NCBI GenBank assembly: GCA_012861695.1
Contig: JAAOOA010000060.1
Span: 10,592,210 to 10,656,209 of the forward strand
Length of the DNA stretch: 64,000 nucleotides
Origin: Trematomus loennbergii
Taxonomy: Eukaryota > Chordata > Actinopteri > Perciformes > Nototheniidae
Direction: 5' to 3'
Shown here: positions 11,944 to 26,345 of the stretch, piece after piece
Layout of the letters: every line of letters begins with the position of its first letter
Numbering within the stretch: the stretch's first letter is position 1
Position numbers and translations under genes: made by a program
The notes under the pieces: model-generated
Told to the model about the DNA's origin: nothing
Database searches by the model: none
What the model saw: the letters and a program-made list of their open reading frames with translations, nothing else

Positions 11944-12771
11944 AACAATCACTGTCTCTGCACAGCCCCACTTCTTGCAGAGGTCCTTGTGAACAGCCTT
12001 GTCCAGGTGATTAAGATCTTCTGATGTTACTTTAAAGTCTGCTCCCTCCACTTTTTCCAATATGTTGTTGAACAGGAGCTCAGTGATGGTCACTGCCTTT
12101 TCAAGTTTGCTATCAATCTTGCTTTTCTGAACGTGCGGGAAACCAGATTCTCCACTAGTATCTCTTGACAGACTTTTAGTTTTTCTCTGCCTCTGCTGCT
12201 TCATACTGCATGGATCGAGCACCTCTCTTCTTCTCAGATACTGTGCATCTTGGTGATGACTTGGTGTATTTCAAGCCAGTGTCACCCTGTCACAGTGGAT
12301 ACCAGCCTCACAACCACCAACACAACTGTACCTGGGAGTACAACACTTTGCCTTGTATTTCAAGATACATTGTGTCACATTGCAGATTAACTAATACCCT
12401 TTTTACTCCTGGAGGAATCTCAGTGATTCTCAGCGTCCCCTTGTGGTGTGATTGTAGAGGAGATCACTGAGTTCTTTTGTCAGGACTTTGCTGTTGGAGA
12501 AATCCTGTAATCTGCTAAACACAACCTCATTTCCACCTTGTTGTTTCGCATCATCCTTTGACAGAAGCAGAGAGTCGACATCTGCAAGGAAATACTGCAT
12601 TGAATCCCTGCTTTTAACTTTGAATTCCGGGAAGAATTGAGCCTTGTATTGAGCTGCAATACGATGTATTGCCAGTTTTGCAAGACCATGTGGCAAAAAG
12701 GTCTTAACCTTGTTTGCCACTCCGTTCAAGGACAGTGTCTCTCTGTGTTCACTTGCCTTTTTTCTGCACAC
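11944..12771 (-). pseudogene. Unrecognised coding-like sequence, interrupted
   Basis: Two minus-strand blocks look like real protein by composition. 12,430-12,771 includes FFPEFKVKSRDSMQYFLADVD and ends SDLLYNHTTRG. 11,938-12,222 includes SRDTSGESGFPHVQKSK and ends CKKWGCAETVIV. Between them frames such as ITEIPPGVKRVLVNLQCDT and SSPRCTVSEKKRGARSMQY continue the sense with stops and shifts. The right copy of the hAT target word GTCTAGAC ends it, and coding-like text resumes beyond the hAT elements at 8,963-9,045. I cannot name the protein. No introns are obvious, so a retrocopy or a decayed exon is possible. Confidence 0.45.
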
Positions 12772-15045
12772 ATGTCAAAGCATTGATTCATTGTTCTTAC
12801 AAACCTGTATCAGTAGGCCTATGTTGTTAGTTCGGCATCATTTTGAAACGTGTATTACAATTAAATCACAGTAAAGTATGTCCATTTTGTTGTAGATGGT
12901 ATCTACCATAGTATCTACATGGAGATAAGCCCCGCCCCCTTGCCAGTCCGTCTTGTTTGAATGAAGCGATTAAACACAACTGCAGCATTTGGAGCGATGC
13001 GATGCGAAAAGTTTAATGTTCGTCTGCTTAACCCCGGCTCAAAACAGTAACTGTATTTTAGCAACCGTTGCTAAACTAAGCTTGTCTTTGCAAACACAAA
13101 CTGATTACACTGTATCTCTGTGGATCATTGATGTTTTAATGTTGTTTGTTCTTTCATGTCTCTCCCTCAGGCGTGAAAGCTTATAGCATCGTTGCTTACT
13201 TCCGCACATGCATGGAGATTCATGATCTCTCACTGCAGCATCACATTTACTTTGTTCCACCTTAAATTGCTGTTAGCCTCACACTGGACGTCATTGCTAC
13301 TATAACTTAGGTGCATTTCTTTTGTTTTCATGCTGCTGCTACAGATTCATGGCAGAGTGGAAAGAGTCAGTGTACCGCTCCCCACTCTGACCTTGTAACG
13401 ACACCATCAATCGAATGCTGCACAACCACACTGGTCATTTCCCTTTGTTTTTCTCATATGCTGGGAAATGCTCACATGCCAGATCAATAGCCTACTGTTA
13501 AGTTATTTTATTGACTAGTTTTTTATTTTCATTGTGAGAGACATACACTTTGTTGTATTTCATTTTATTGCATTTTATCCCCACCAGTTTCTTTGGTTTG
13601 TGGTATTTCTAATCTTTGAAAGAAACAATTTTATAGAATGAAATGTTCTATATATTTGTTTGGTTTCTCATTATTTTATATTTTATGTACTTTTATTTTA
13701 ATACTAATTTAATTGTTTCTGATGGAATGATTATCCCTTATTGCTGTTAATTTACTGATTGTAATCCTTATCTTAAAATGTAAAGCATCTTAAGAAAGTG
13801 CTTTACATATAAAGTGCTCTTTAAAGTTTTATCCATTAGGTCCAGGTCAAAACATTGTGCTGGCGTAGATACGCACTTTACTCAGTGCACTTTATTTTCG
13901 AGGACTATGAGGGAATCTTTAATGTCAGAACATGCTGACAAATCAGAGGGAGTCTGAAAAGGTCTCAGACGGTGTCCTGTCTGAGTTTAAGCAGCCTTGA
14001 CGTTTGAGGCTGATTATAATTGATTCTGCTATTTAGAAGTTTTCTTTTAAGCTAGCTTCTTTATGTTTCAGTTGCAGCCATTGACAGGACGTGATGTATT
14101 TGAGAGTTGGGTTTTAGTGTTTTCTGTCTGGCTTAACTGCATGTCTCGGAGAACGTTTGATAATAGTGGAAGAAACTATGTGGCTCTTTGAGAATGAAAA
14201 GCAGGATGTGTGTGGTGTACAAAATAAATACACTCAGTTAGAAACTGCTTTTGTGATCAACATTGTGTCACCCTGTTGTATACACAGTAGGCTAAAGTAG
14301 ATCTGAGTGTTTTAATTCAGCTGAGAAGTGATATAGTCATTAAATAAATTGCAAACATTTTAGGACTGACCAAATAGATCCCATGTGCAGCTTTTAAATG
14401 GAATCAGCTGCTGGGGAAATCTGTCATGTTGAGCTCATATCTCTGTTTGGGTTAAACATGCAGACTGACGCATTGGCAGATTCAAACCTCATATCCCTAA
14501 TAATAGTCCAGACCTAGAAATAGCTGCTTCTATTAAGTAAAAGCTAGTTTTCAGGACAGACAGTAAACTTACAATAGATTCATGGTTTATAACAGTGAAT
14601 ACATTGTTTTCAAAGCTCACTCAACATATTCCCAGTCAATGCATGATTTGAAAAGATGGATTTTCTCTGTACAGTTCATACCTTCCCTATTATCTTATGG
14701 ATGAACCTATAGACTGATGCTGGAAATGTTACAAGGGCAGTAACATTGAGAGGGCAGTGTTCATCTTTATGCTTCCTTATTAGCCTAATGGACACCTCCA
14801 CATAAGCACACACATAACGATTCAGCTCACGTTCTCTACTTGGGAATATCTTTTTATATAAAACGACAGGAGCGAGCGGTTCTAAAGGGTGTAATTAACA
14901 AGTGTTTAAACAGCACCGTACTTCCACTGCAGTGTGGTGTGCAGAACACAAGTGTGTACAAGCAGTATGCGTGGCTGAGTTTGCAGGTGGTGTTCTTGAG
15001 ATATTCATTATCTGTTGGCTGTTTTGACAGATCTGATATTCTAGT
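12772..15045. other. Non-coding stretch, nothing recognised
   Basis: AT-rich intergenic DNA without motif-bearing frames. No repeat boundary could be defined. Confidence 0.45.
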
Positions 15046-15819
15046 TTAAAGGGCCCATGTCATGCTTTTCTGGTTATTACCCGTCCCCTTGTGTGTTATG
15101 AAGATTTTTCTGCATGTAAACGGTCTGCAGAGTCAAAAACCCTCGAAGTACACCCTGTAGCGAGTAAAACTCTAACACAGAAAAGACCTGTCTATGCTGC
15201 CCCAAAACGCCTCGTTGGAGATTTCTCATTTCCCATTGTTTGCTTCCTGGGTTCTGTGACGTGTGAACACCCAAATCAACAACAAATGACCGGATTGGCC
15301 CAAATGGACCAATCCGTGGAGCACCTCACACACCAGGATCCCTTGGCTAACTAACAGGGAGTCCCCATTGACTTGCATAGAGCCCCCTGAACGCTGGTAA
15401 TAGACGAGTTGGGATCGCGGAGAAATGCTCTCCGCAGACCCATTCTCACAGCGTTATAAACCTTTTTCTTACTCAATATCAAGCCACACTTATTGTTTTT
15501 ACTTCGGCTGTGAGTGTTTGTGTGCTCAGGATGAGTTTCGCTTGTTCTCGCTGTATCGCCGACACGGAAACCTGTCCGCTCGTCGCAGCAACGAGCCTCG
15601 CAACGTCCCGACCAATCAGAGCACACTGGGCTCACAGGGAGGGGGGGGCAGGAGCTCCAACAAGCCGTTTAGGACAGAGAGTGAATACCGGTGAATACAC
15701 AGAGATGCTGTATGAGAAACCAATGTGATTTTGGAAAATTGCACAATTTAAATCTATTCTAGTAGACCTCAACAATGGAAATATGATCAGTAGAAATGGC
15801 CATGACATGGGACCTTTAA
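15046..15819 (+). mobile_element. MITE with AGGKCCCATGTCATG ends, copy 1
   Basis: Terminal inverted repeats AGGGCCCATGTCATG (left) and CATGACATGGGACCT (right) sit inside TTAA at both ends. A second copy lies in opposite orientation at 52,525-53,180, sharing ends and interior (AAACGGTCTGCAGAGTC, ACAGAAAAGACCTGTCTATG). No transposase frame is visible. The superfamily is uncertain because the TTAA could be target duplication or part of the terminus. Confidence 0.75.
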
Positions 15820-17437
15820 CTTCCAACCTCACTGTAAAACTAGAAACGTGAAGTCTGCGTTATGTTATTAAATATGCAAAATTGAAACTGTGTATGAATG
15901 CAAACTTGGGGTAACTCAGTCTTCATTTTTAGTATGGCCTCTCCCTGCTTGAGGAAACCAATAACTCATGTCCACAGAAATCAATTGTGGTTATAAATAT
16001 TTTTAAGCTTAAACAAATGTTTGATTTCCCTTACAATAAAATTATATTTGGTTTTACATCCAAAATGTGAAACTAGGGAAAAACGGACACCATCACAATA
16101 AAGTTGAGGGAGTCAGAGTTGAAGTGAGCAAATTAATTTAGTGCCAACAAATCTCTAAGTGAGGCGGAGCAAGGACAATAATACAAATATATATATAACA
16201 AAACAAGGACTGGCTTATCTATCCTATTAAACAAAGCACAAAAAGCCCATAATACCTGAACTAAAGTTGCAAACAAAACACATTATGCGTGGCAAAAATG
16301 ACTAGATCTAGTGTGTCCAAACACAGTTTAACAATGTGCTGCAATGTAAAGGTTACTCAAAAATGACCCATAGGTCTTAACCTCCACTTCACAGATATTT
16401 GCTATATCACAAGAGGCAGCAGCAAACCATGATCTAAGAACCGAGAGAGAGGAATCTTTTTAAAGTTCCTCCTTCGTAGTTGGCTCAGGCAGCTGATAGG
16501 CCAGCTGGGGGTGAAGGAATCCAATCAGCAGCCAATCAACTTATCAGCAGGTAATCACCTGGAGCTAAGAAAGGTGGAGGAAAGAATAGAGCAGGAGGAG
16601 GGAAAAACAAAAACACAGCAAGAAGCCTGCATAAAATAAAAAAAACATGGATAAAAAACACACAGTCATGAAGGTATTCGAAGACATTACAATATTAGTA
16701 TTATACACAAAATACAGAATTCCATGGAACATTTGTTTGAAATTAATCAAATGGAAGGAACAAATAAAATGTCTCCAACCGAGTATTATTGTTTGTGTAG
16801 CCAAAGCCTGATCTCATTCCTTTGTGCAATAGGGTTCCAACCTGATTCAGAATTGCATTAATAATCCACGCTGTTACAGTGACTGACAGGTAGGAGGAAG
16901 GAGTTATTTAGAGTCAATCCGACATACACCATCCTACTGCCATAAATTACTAAATAGACTGCCAATTCCAAGGCTGAAATGATCTCCAACACATTTCTAA
17001 CACATTTTAAAGATGTATAACTATTCAGGAGCGATAGATTGAGTGCCAATTCAAAAAAGCACAGAGTTTTACTATGTATTTCCTCGACTTACCCTATTTA
17101 CTGACTGAAGAACAATCCTCTCTTCATCTTGCAAAGTGCCTCCTGAGCCCTGCCAAATGATCACTGTTAACTCCTCCAAGAAGACAGGGGGAGTCAAACA
17201 GTGGATTGGCTTCAATGTAATAGCTTCTAATAACCCAGCAGGGAACACACTTGAGACAAGATGAAGAGGAGTGAAAGGAAAAAGCACAAGTGGTATTGCT
17301 CAGTGCTTCCCTCCTTTTGTCTATAGCGGAAGGGTTGAGTATGTCTGCCAAATTAATCAAGTGGAAATATGATCAGTCTCGCATCGAGCAGCAGCAACGG
17401 CAACAGGTGTCGGCCACGCAGAGATTGCATGTCTTGA
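15820..17437. other. Non-coding stretch, nothing recognised
   Basis: AT-rich sequence with no recognisable coding or repeat structure. It ends at a long GT array. Confidence 0.45.
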
Positions 17438-18243
<806 letters not shown>

Positions 18244-18247
18244 TTAA

Positions 18248-19406
18248 CCTGTTAAGCCCGAGAGACCCCGGTACCGGGGCACTGCCGCAACATCTAGCAG
18301 GAAACAGTGTCTGAGGGCATGTTCATTTAATAAACTATGAATGTTTTATATCCATGTAACGGGAAGAAACTCATCGAACTGATCATTTTAATTTTTTTTT
18401 CAAAAGAAAACCCACAATGCTAACACTGAGCCTCTGAATTAGCAACGAGCGAAATAAAATGCTAACAGATTACTGCACCGAAAATCACTCACAAAATCTT
18501 ATTATTTATCTTTTCTCTACATCCATGACATCGTTTCACATCGTGAGGTGACACAGAATCGAAGGGTACCCTCATTATCACTGAATTATACGAAATCGCG
18601 ACGTTATAAACAAAAACAGACATCAAAACATGTGGCGCTAGGTAGCTAAAAATGCTAACATGGCTCACCTTGGCTCTGTAGTCTCTCCAAAGTGGTCTTC
18701 AATGGCATTAAAACGATAAAAACGCTGCTGAAGTTAATCCATAGGTTAATCTAATGTGTCTGTGTCCCTTTGAAATGATTTCTGATAATCCATGAGCAAT
18801 GAGACTGCTTTTCCGTTTCTAGATGTCAGAGCGAGAGATAGTTTCACTCTAATGCAAAATTACATGCGCAAAGCCCCCACCTTTTTTTTACAATGAGTGT
18901 GTGTGGGGCTTCGATTCTATTGGCTCTGACGGTCAGAAAGAGGTGTCAACCATCAAAATCGACCAAGGGGGGCCAGAGATATGGAAAAAAAAAATTCCAC
19001 CCAAATCACCTCAGAGGTGGAGTGTTTTTGGCTAAACCTCTCTAAAAAGGTCAAATGTCACTTGTTTTGCATCAATCTTGATACAGGGTACTTATTATAT
19101 GTCGTACTTTGGATTCCTAAAGCTTTTAGTCTACTAACCCATCATCCAAGGGTCGTTTTCACTATAAGTACAAAATAATATTTGGACGGACACTATAATT
19201 TACAGTTTTTTACTATGTCAAATCTGAATTTTCTTTAAATAAAAAATCTATATTGATTCTGACTTTTCTACATCCAACTCACAGGTTTATCATTACTTTG
19301 AGAACAAAGATTATTAATGTAACCCTTTTAGAAGGGAAGATATGGTCATTTGTTCTGGGGCATTTTCGAGCCTGAGACCTGAAAAACAGGCTCAGGGCTT
19401 AAGAGG
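18248..19406 (+). mobile_element. piggyBac-like MITE, complete copy A
   Basis: The termini CCTGTTAAGCCC (left) and GGGCTTAAGAGG (right) are inverted and start with CCY, and each end abuts TTAA (18,244-18,247 and 19,407-19,410). A TTAA target with CCY termini is the piggyBac signature. Length 1,159 bp. A related complete copy lies reversed at 39,007-40,172 and a fragment at 8,296-8,706. No transposase frame exists, so mobility would need a transposase from elsewhere. Confidence 0.8.
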
Positions 19407-19410
19407 TTAA

Positions 19411-21704
19411 ACCTGAAAGCCAGACAAGAAATGTGGTTTTGGCCAACCCTGATAATATCAATGAATATGTTTTTACACATCTTTCTTTCTAAACTTTAAC
19501 ATGAGAACTATAGTATTATGGTTACGTACAGACTGTTAAAACAATGCCAATGTCGTGGTTAAAGACCAGATAGGCATTTCAGCAACACTACGATACATAA
19601 GTGAATTCATAGGAGTATGAATGTGTGGAAAAACTTTGTTGGGATATTTTTGTTAAAAATGTAAATCTCATGATGGCTTAAGAGGTCAAATCAAGGGGTT
19701 ACTAAAATAAGTAATCCATCTAATAGTTTAATATTTTAGTTTGGCCCAAGCTTATTGGCAATAACTGACCCAAATTCCTATCACTAAAGCCAAAAAGAAA
19801 AAGGATTGATTTGAAAACAGCGTTTGGTCAAAATTACAGGCTTTTTTAACAACTTAATGCAGCCACAACCTTGTCAGGCTATCATAAAGACATGTTTTAG
19901 ACATTTGAACGATCAGCAATGTTGTAATTCCAAACTCTGGCCATCATATTTAACCTGTAGTAAAACTGCTTCACTTACTTTTTCATAAACTTCTAAATAA
20001 TCTACCCCTATCATTAGATAAACACAAATCAAACTAACCTTAGCCATAGCAGTGGCAGATCAGAAAACCGCTGTATGGATTGTTTTAGTTTAAGTCATAA
20101 GTATAGGTTATGGAAGACATTGATAAATCATGTTGTCCAGCCAATGGGATGTCAGATCTACTGACACTCCTCTGTTTGGAAGACAATGGCAACCACTTTA
20201 GTGTTGTTATCTTAACTTCGGTTTCCAAAAGGCAAAAGCATTTAAACGCAAAGCCCCATTATTCCAGGCAGAAAATTGTCCTCAGGAATTTCAACACATT
20301 TCTCTTATTATTCTCTACTGGTAAGACCATGTCATTATTTTATGTAGGAAACCTTGCTTTTGTGTTTTCTTTAATTGCGGTTATCTAGACCTATTGTTGC
20401 ATGTTCCAATAATAATCCTCTTAAGCAATATCTGTTTTGTTTTTCTTTCATTTATCTGTGTCTCTACCAATGCCGGTGCCTCTTAGTGTCCCTGGCACTG
20501 AGTGCTTGTGAGAGCTTTGGATTCCTTAGATGTCTAAATCAGGTTCTGACCTGTGTGTGTGTTTCTCAGCAGACCTTTGATTTGAAAAGATGGCCCTCCG
20601 TGTGGGTGAATCAAATGTTTATGGTTAATGACATCCACAGGATGTACCCTTACACTGTGAGAGTAGACTTATCCATCAGCTCTTCCAGAATAAACCCCAC
20701 TCACCTTGAGGAGTGTACCATTGCAGATCATTCCGTTAGTATGCATTGTCCTGTATGTTCTTAGGTGTGTCCTCGAAGTCTCCTTCAGTGTGGACAGATC
20801 AGGTCTGGAAAGATATTTTATGGCGTTACCAACCCCTCTGCGGCAGCAGTGACAAAGCTGGACAGCTCGATGGCAATGAGCTTATAGGGCGTCTTTGCAC
20901 ACATAGGAACACACACAAAATGAAGAACACACCACTCTGTGTTGACAGGGTTGTGACTGTTGTGTTGTGTTGAAGGTCAGCGTCATGCTGAGCAGTGCCA
21001 TGTATCGCCCAAGGCTAATTTTCCTTTCCTTATACACTCGTAAACACCGTTATTCCTAATGCTGATGTGTGTTTTCTTCTGCTGCCTTGTTTTTTTCTAA
21101 TGACTTTATACATTATGCATCCCTTCCATTATTCTTTGGCGGAATAAGATCCTTCAGAATGAGACATTTATATGGATAACTGGCGAGTATATCTGCCTTA
21201 ACGTTTGTTTGATTTGGAACTACACTAATCATATGCAGATAATATGTGGGTTACATAAAGATGATCTTGACTGAGGTTACTAACAGACATACAGCATTTC
21301 TTTGTAATACCTGTGGTCATGTTGTTGAATAGGCTGGGGAAGGAACAGAGAAAGTGATTTATAACTGTTACACCCTCTGATGTGTTTGTATGCCAGTGGT
21401 ATGAATTCTTAGATTTTCATTGAGACTATCTAGTTCCATATTTGTCCGTCCCTCTCTTACTTGTTCATTGGACTACCCTTGACTTGTTTAATCATAGCAT
21501 GACATGAAAGGAGCCTTTATACCACAGACTGCCATCATATAACTATGGATATTTTTAAGACTGGCTATGTGAATCAGCAGAAAATGTTCAAGGGGATTGG
21601 ACTTAATATGCATAATACAGTGGGGAAAATACCAGGGTCATTTATGAACAGCGCACACCAATATTAAAGTACTAAATCAAAGCAAATGTTTGAACTTTCT
21701 TGTC
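19411..21704. other. Non-coding stretch, nothing recognised
   Basis: Open frames near 20.1-21.0 kb have no recognisable domain and do not continue into splice-linked neighbours that I can identify. Confidence 0.45.
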
Positions 21705-22063
21705 CTTAAAGCTGCAATAAGAAATATTTCTCTATCAAAAAAGGCTCTATCATAGAAAAGAAGGTGATGTATCCACAGTGTATGTGGACTTCCGTTTTGA
21801 AGCCTCCAACCAGAAGTATTTGGACAAGACAGTGGTGCTAAAAAAGAACAAGGGCCATCAGGGATAATTTTACCAGCTAACACTAGCTAGCTTGGTTAGC
21901 AATATGAATTAATTAGAGTAACTGTGATGTTAATTTGGATGGCAATATTGGCCAGGGAATAGTAAGCCTAAAACAATAAATATAGGGCCTTTTTTCCCTA
22001 GACATCAAACAAACAACATTTAGAGACAAGTCCTGCTAAATAAGAAACAATGCAGGTTTAAGG
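21705..22063. mobile_element. Short MITE with CTTAAAgCTGCA ends
   Basis: CCTTAAAGCTGCAATAAGAAA at the left is mirrored by TTTCTTA...TGCAGGTTTAAGG at the right, giving imperfect inverted ends about 20 bp long around a 320-bp interior without coding capacity. It is classified only by structure. Confidence 0.5.
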
Positions 22064-23377
22064 CACCTTATCATTGGCTTCCCTTCAGGTTGCCTTGTGA
22101 GCTCTATTGAGCGTTTTAGAGTCTTTCAGCTCATTATTTTGGTTTTATGGCCAACAACTTCGATGTTTCGATTCCTTCTCAAAGCACTGATTACCATAAT
22201 TTACAGCTGCAGCAGACAGCTGTTATACAACTTTTTTTATGTACGATATGATGTGAATGGATGGGGCTGATCTGTGTGTATGTGTGCCAGCATCACTTAA
22301 AGCTTAGCTATGCAAAACAGGTTAATTGTTTTGTTAGTCAAGATAACAAGGCTTCGCTTCAGAGCTTTTTAATCAACGGTTTCTAATTTCCTGTACTTCT
22401 TTCTCGCTGAACATGCACCTTGCCAATAACCTACAAACATGCACACACCCACACAATTTGATATGTGATCACAGTGTTATTTTCATACTTATTCATAACA
22501 CACACTTAGAAATGCTCCACACATATTAAGGGCTTTAATGAAATTGTGTCAAACACGTGCCTGTGGAAGTTTGTGTGTGTATACATGGCTCCCTCCGATG
22601 TTTCAGATCGCTTCGATGCATTCGCTATTCTGAATGTATAAGTGTAATTCCATTAAAGCAAGACACAGAAGTGAACGACAGGCCTGTAGTTTAATTGGGG
22701 TCGGTGTCAGCCGAACTAGCCTGCAGTGAAGCAGAGTGATACAGACCTAATGGAACTAATGACTTTTTAAAGTTACTTAAAGCAGAAACACCACTGTCGC
22801 TGTTAATTCAATGGCCATTTAAACAGCATTTAAGAGGGGAACATAAAGAACAGAATTACAGACAGAATTAAAGTTTCTTAAGATGATTTATAAGCAATAA
22901 AATGTGCTGTAGTGAGGTACAATGACACTTATTTTTCCATTGGTTGAGTGCTATTTACCCAGTGTCAGTGATTGCTGATTTTAATGACAGGAAAATAAAA
23001 TGTAAATATTTCATAATTACTTTTATTCTCTTCTCCTACAAATTCCATAAAACACAACACAGTGCAGTAAAAACAGCTCAGTGAACGAGCTCATTACATT
23101 CTGCCAGTCAATAAGACGTGGGTGTCATTTCCTTTTTTTAACTGGGTAATATTTCCGTTTGTGATGAAGCACTGTGAAACCTGAGTTGAAAGAGTTGGCT
23201 GTTGGCAGGAGGGTGGCTCAGTGCTAATAACCGAGAGACATTCTAACTTTGGACCCAGAGTGCTATCGATCTAATCACTTGTAGAGCTGAAGAGGGAGGA
23301 AGGACACGTTACCTCTCCTCAACAAGTAATTAATTGGCTGAACTGACCTTGCAGGACAGGGAGCCAGCAAGAGAGTC
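22064..23377. other. Non-coding stretch, nothing recognised
   Basis: AT-rich intergenic DNA. Some long AT-balanced blocks could be conserved non-coding sequence, but this cannot be judged from one genome. Confidence 0.4.
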
Positions 23378-24338
23378 ATGCGGCTTTCACACCAGCGCTT
23401 TTCCCTTTCTAGCTCCTAGCGAGAGCTTTTCTGGTTCAGCTCCGGTTTCCCTTTTCAGCTCCCGCTCTGTTCACACCGCCCAGAGCTGCCGCTGCTGCGT
23501 CATGACGTCACAGTTTACGTCGCTGATTTTCTCCCACAACAACGGCCGGGGACTGCGTCGGGTCGATGATCGTGTTGCTTTTAATCATACGAAGCCAGAT
23601 TAAATTAAATAACGACTTCTCCAACCTTATACTTTTCTCCAGAGTGCCGTGGTTCATTGTTTATTAATGTGTTTCAGCGGCATGTACCGACCGCTGCAGT
23701 GCTGGCTGCTCTTCCACGGGAGTTTATTCTCCCGTTAGCTCCGGGTTAGCTCACACGGCGCTAAAGTATTCACTGTCTGACTGTCACACAAGCAGCTGAT
23801 ACATATCCCCAGTTCCCCTTAAGTGAATGTGTGTCAGTCTGAATTGACGCTGTTTGGCATCACAACGCTGTTATGAAAGTTTCTCTGGTATAACATGGGT
23901 GATGTTAGCATAGCAACCGAAGCTAAACTGACTACTTGCTAAGCCGTTTTCTACAGGCACATTTTACCGGCGTATTTTTCATTATGATTCTACTTGTGAT
24001 AGTCGGACATGACAACCTGTACAGCCCATGTATTAATTCCATCCGATAGCTGCTATAATAACAAACAAAACGTCTGCCTGCTCTCCACAATGATCAATAA
24101 CAGCGAACGGATGGTCAAAGTAAGGTTTCCTGCACGCCTCGACGTAAGAGAGACGTAAGCGACGCCGCGTCATAGCTCCAAAGCTCTTGCCTCTGGACCG
24201 ACAACTTTTTGGAGCTTGAAGTGAACCGCATTCCGGAGCTATGACGCGCCGCCGCTGCGGTGTGAACAGGAAAAACCGGCGCTTTTCAGGCTCTAGCTCC
24301 CAGCAGGAGCTGGAAAAGCGCCGGTGTGAAAGGGGCAT
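23378..24338 (+). mobile_element. GC-rich MITE with CTTTCACACC ends, full copy
   Basis: Ends are ATGCGGCTTTCACACCAGCG (left) and CGCCGGTGTGAAAGGGGCAT (right), imperfect inverted repeats continuing into GCTTTTCC/GGAAAAGC. The right arm folds on itself through AGCTCC/GGAGCT words. A truncated copy of the right part lies in the same orientation at 24,830-25,173. No target duplication is evident and no transposase is present. Confidence 0.65.
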
Positions 24339-24829
24339 CTGTGTATCTGTCTCTCTGTGTTTCTCACTCTTCACCTGGTGTTATTTTGGCTTGTTTTTCT
24401 CCATCTGTCTTGTTGTATTTTTCCAATTTGTATGTCCAGGTCCCTTATGCCTTTCTTAACACTCTCTTTAGGTGGCTCACACTTTTCTCTTCTCTTTTGA
24501 TGTGTGCTTTTTATTTAAAAAAACAAGAAAATCAACAGATTCAAGCAGTTCATTAATTTTTCAAAGTTTTCACACTGGCCATCTAGTCTCTAATTCAATC
24601 TCTGTGCAAACCAGGTTCTCTTTCTTTTTCTGCTACTTCATTTGGAAATCTCTTTATAAGCATTAAGACGTTGTGGCAGGGCATACATATACATACTGGC
24701 ATGCGTCTTTACAATACATGTTTAAAGAAGAATACACAGGCACTCAGGCACATCATGCATTATGCATCTCATATGCTATGATGACTATAACACGAAATGC
24801 CGTGAGACTGGGTTGTATTGTGGCATAAA

Positions 24830-25173
24830 CCGTTTTCTACAGGCACATTTTACCGGCGTATTTTTCATTATGATTCTACTTGTGATAGTCGGACATGACA
24901 ACCTGTACAGCCCATGTATCTCCACAATGATCAATAACAGCGAACGGATGGTCAAAGTAAGGTTTCCTGCACGCCTCGACGTAAGAGACGTAAGCGACGC
25001 CGCGTCATAGCTCCGAAGCTCTTGCCTCTGGACCGACAATTTTTTGGAGCTGGAAGTGAACCGCATTCCGGAGCTATGACGCGCCGCCGCTGCGGTGTGA
25101 ACAGGAAAAACCGGCGCTTTTCCAGCTCCAGCTCCGAGCAGGAGCTGGAAAAGCGCCGGTGTGAAAGGGGCAT
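24830..25173 (+). mobile_element. GC-rich MITE, left-truncated second copy
   Basis: Repeats the last ~400 bp of the 23,378-24,338 element, starting at CCGTTTTCTACAGGCAC and ending GTGTGAAAGGGGCAT. A deletion of about 50 bases occurs near the segment reading ATCCGATAGCTGC in the full copy. Same orientation, about 500 bp away. Confidence 0.75.
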
Positions 25174-26345
25174 CAGAAAGAGAGGTTAAGGAGCGTGGAA
25201 ATACCTTAAGACAGAAAAGGAAAGGTTGATGCACAACTTCTTTGTCATAATGGAATCAATATTCTCTAGTCTAAAGTATCTCTCTTTGAGCATAATGGGC
25301 CTTATACATGACAGATATCATCAGCATCAGCCCTGTATTCACCTCGTGTGACGCAAATGTGAAGAGGGTTTAAATTAGTGCCTTGTTGGGGATTCGCAAT
25401 GCTTCATAAAATCTTAATGTGATGCTATCTGGTCGATTCATTACCTTTTCATATTTTTGTCTGAATGTGTTGTTCAAATGAACTAATGTTGTAAATTAGA
25501 TAATGTGATTTTTGCAAATTGGATGATTTCCACATTTGGAGGTGGTTTAAAAATACATTTGAATCCAATTTCTAAAGATGCATCAGTACGGACACTCCCG
25601 TAATTGAAATTCAAACGGTTTCACTGCATAACCTGCGTAGTCACTGATGTATATATCTATATTAGTCACCACAACCAGGCGTGTGAAGTCTAAACCTAAA
25701 ATCTCATCTTGCAAGAACAGTGTGCCTTAAAGATCTAATTTGAGTAATAAATGGGATTTGCCTGCTGTCTAAATGTAGCCTAATGCACCTAAAGGATTAA
25801 ATAAATGTTATTACAAAAACAATATAAATATTGTCTTGCATTCAGTATATCTGGCATAACCTTAAGACGTTATACCAAAGATTTTTGGAAAAATAAGGTT
25901 GATGAAAACTGTAAATGTACAAGGCATAAGACCAAAACACTGAGCAGAAATAAGCTAAAATGCTGAGCTGAGGGACTGCATGATATGCTGAACATTTCCA
26001 TAGCATAGCAATCCTTAATATTGTATTAAAAGTGTTGTGTTTTCATTTCAATATTATATATATATATATATTGATATTTTTCATTTAAGTTTGTCTTATT
26101 TTGAGCCATGTAATTGGTTTTCTTTTCTTTTGCAATAAAATAAATATGAATAGAAATGACACATTGATATTGTTAACGTAGGCAGAGGCACAGGTATTGC
26201 TGTATTTAGTTGCATTAAATACGATCATACCTCAACTTGAACATGTGCTATGTTATTGCATTTGGATTCCATTTTTTTTCAGACTGATTAGTTTCTGTTT
26301 CCAAGGTAACTGTCGTTCCTTGGTGTGAATAGAGGAATCTTCCCT
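25174..26345. other. Non-coding stretch, nothing recognised
   Basis: AT-rich, with a short (TA)n run near 26,054-26,072. No coding evidence. Confidence 0.45.

Noticed and set aside
24033..25173. Similar ORFs at 24,033-24,374 and 24,952-25,173 suggesting a gene family
   Set aside because: Both fall in the right part of the same MITE, so the similarity is DNA repeat similarity. No domain is recognisable.
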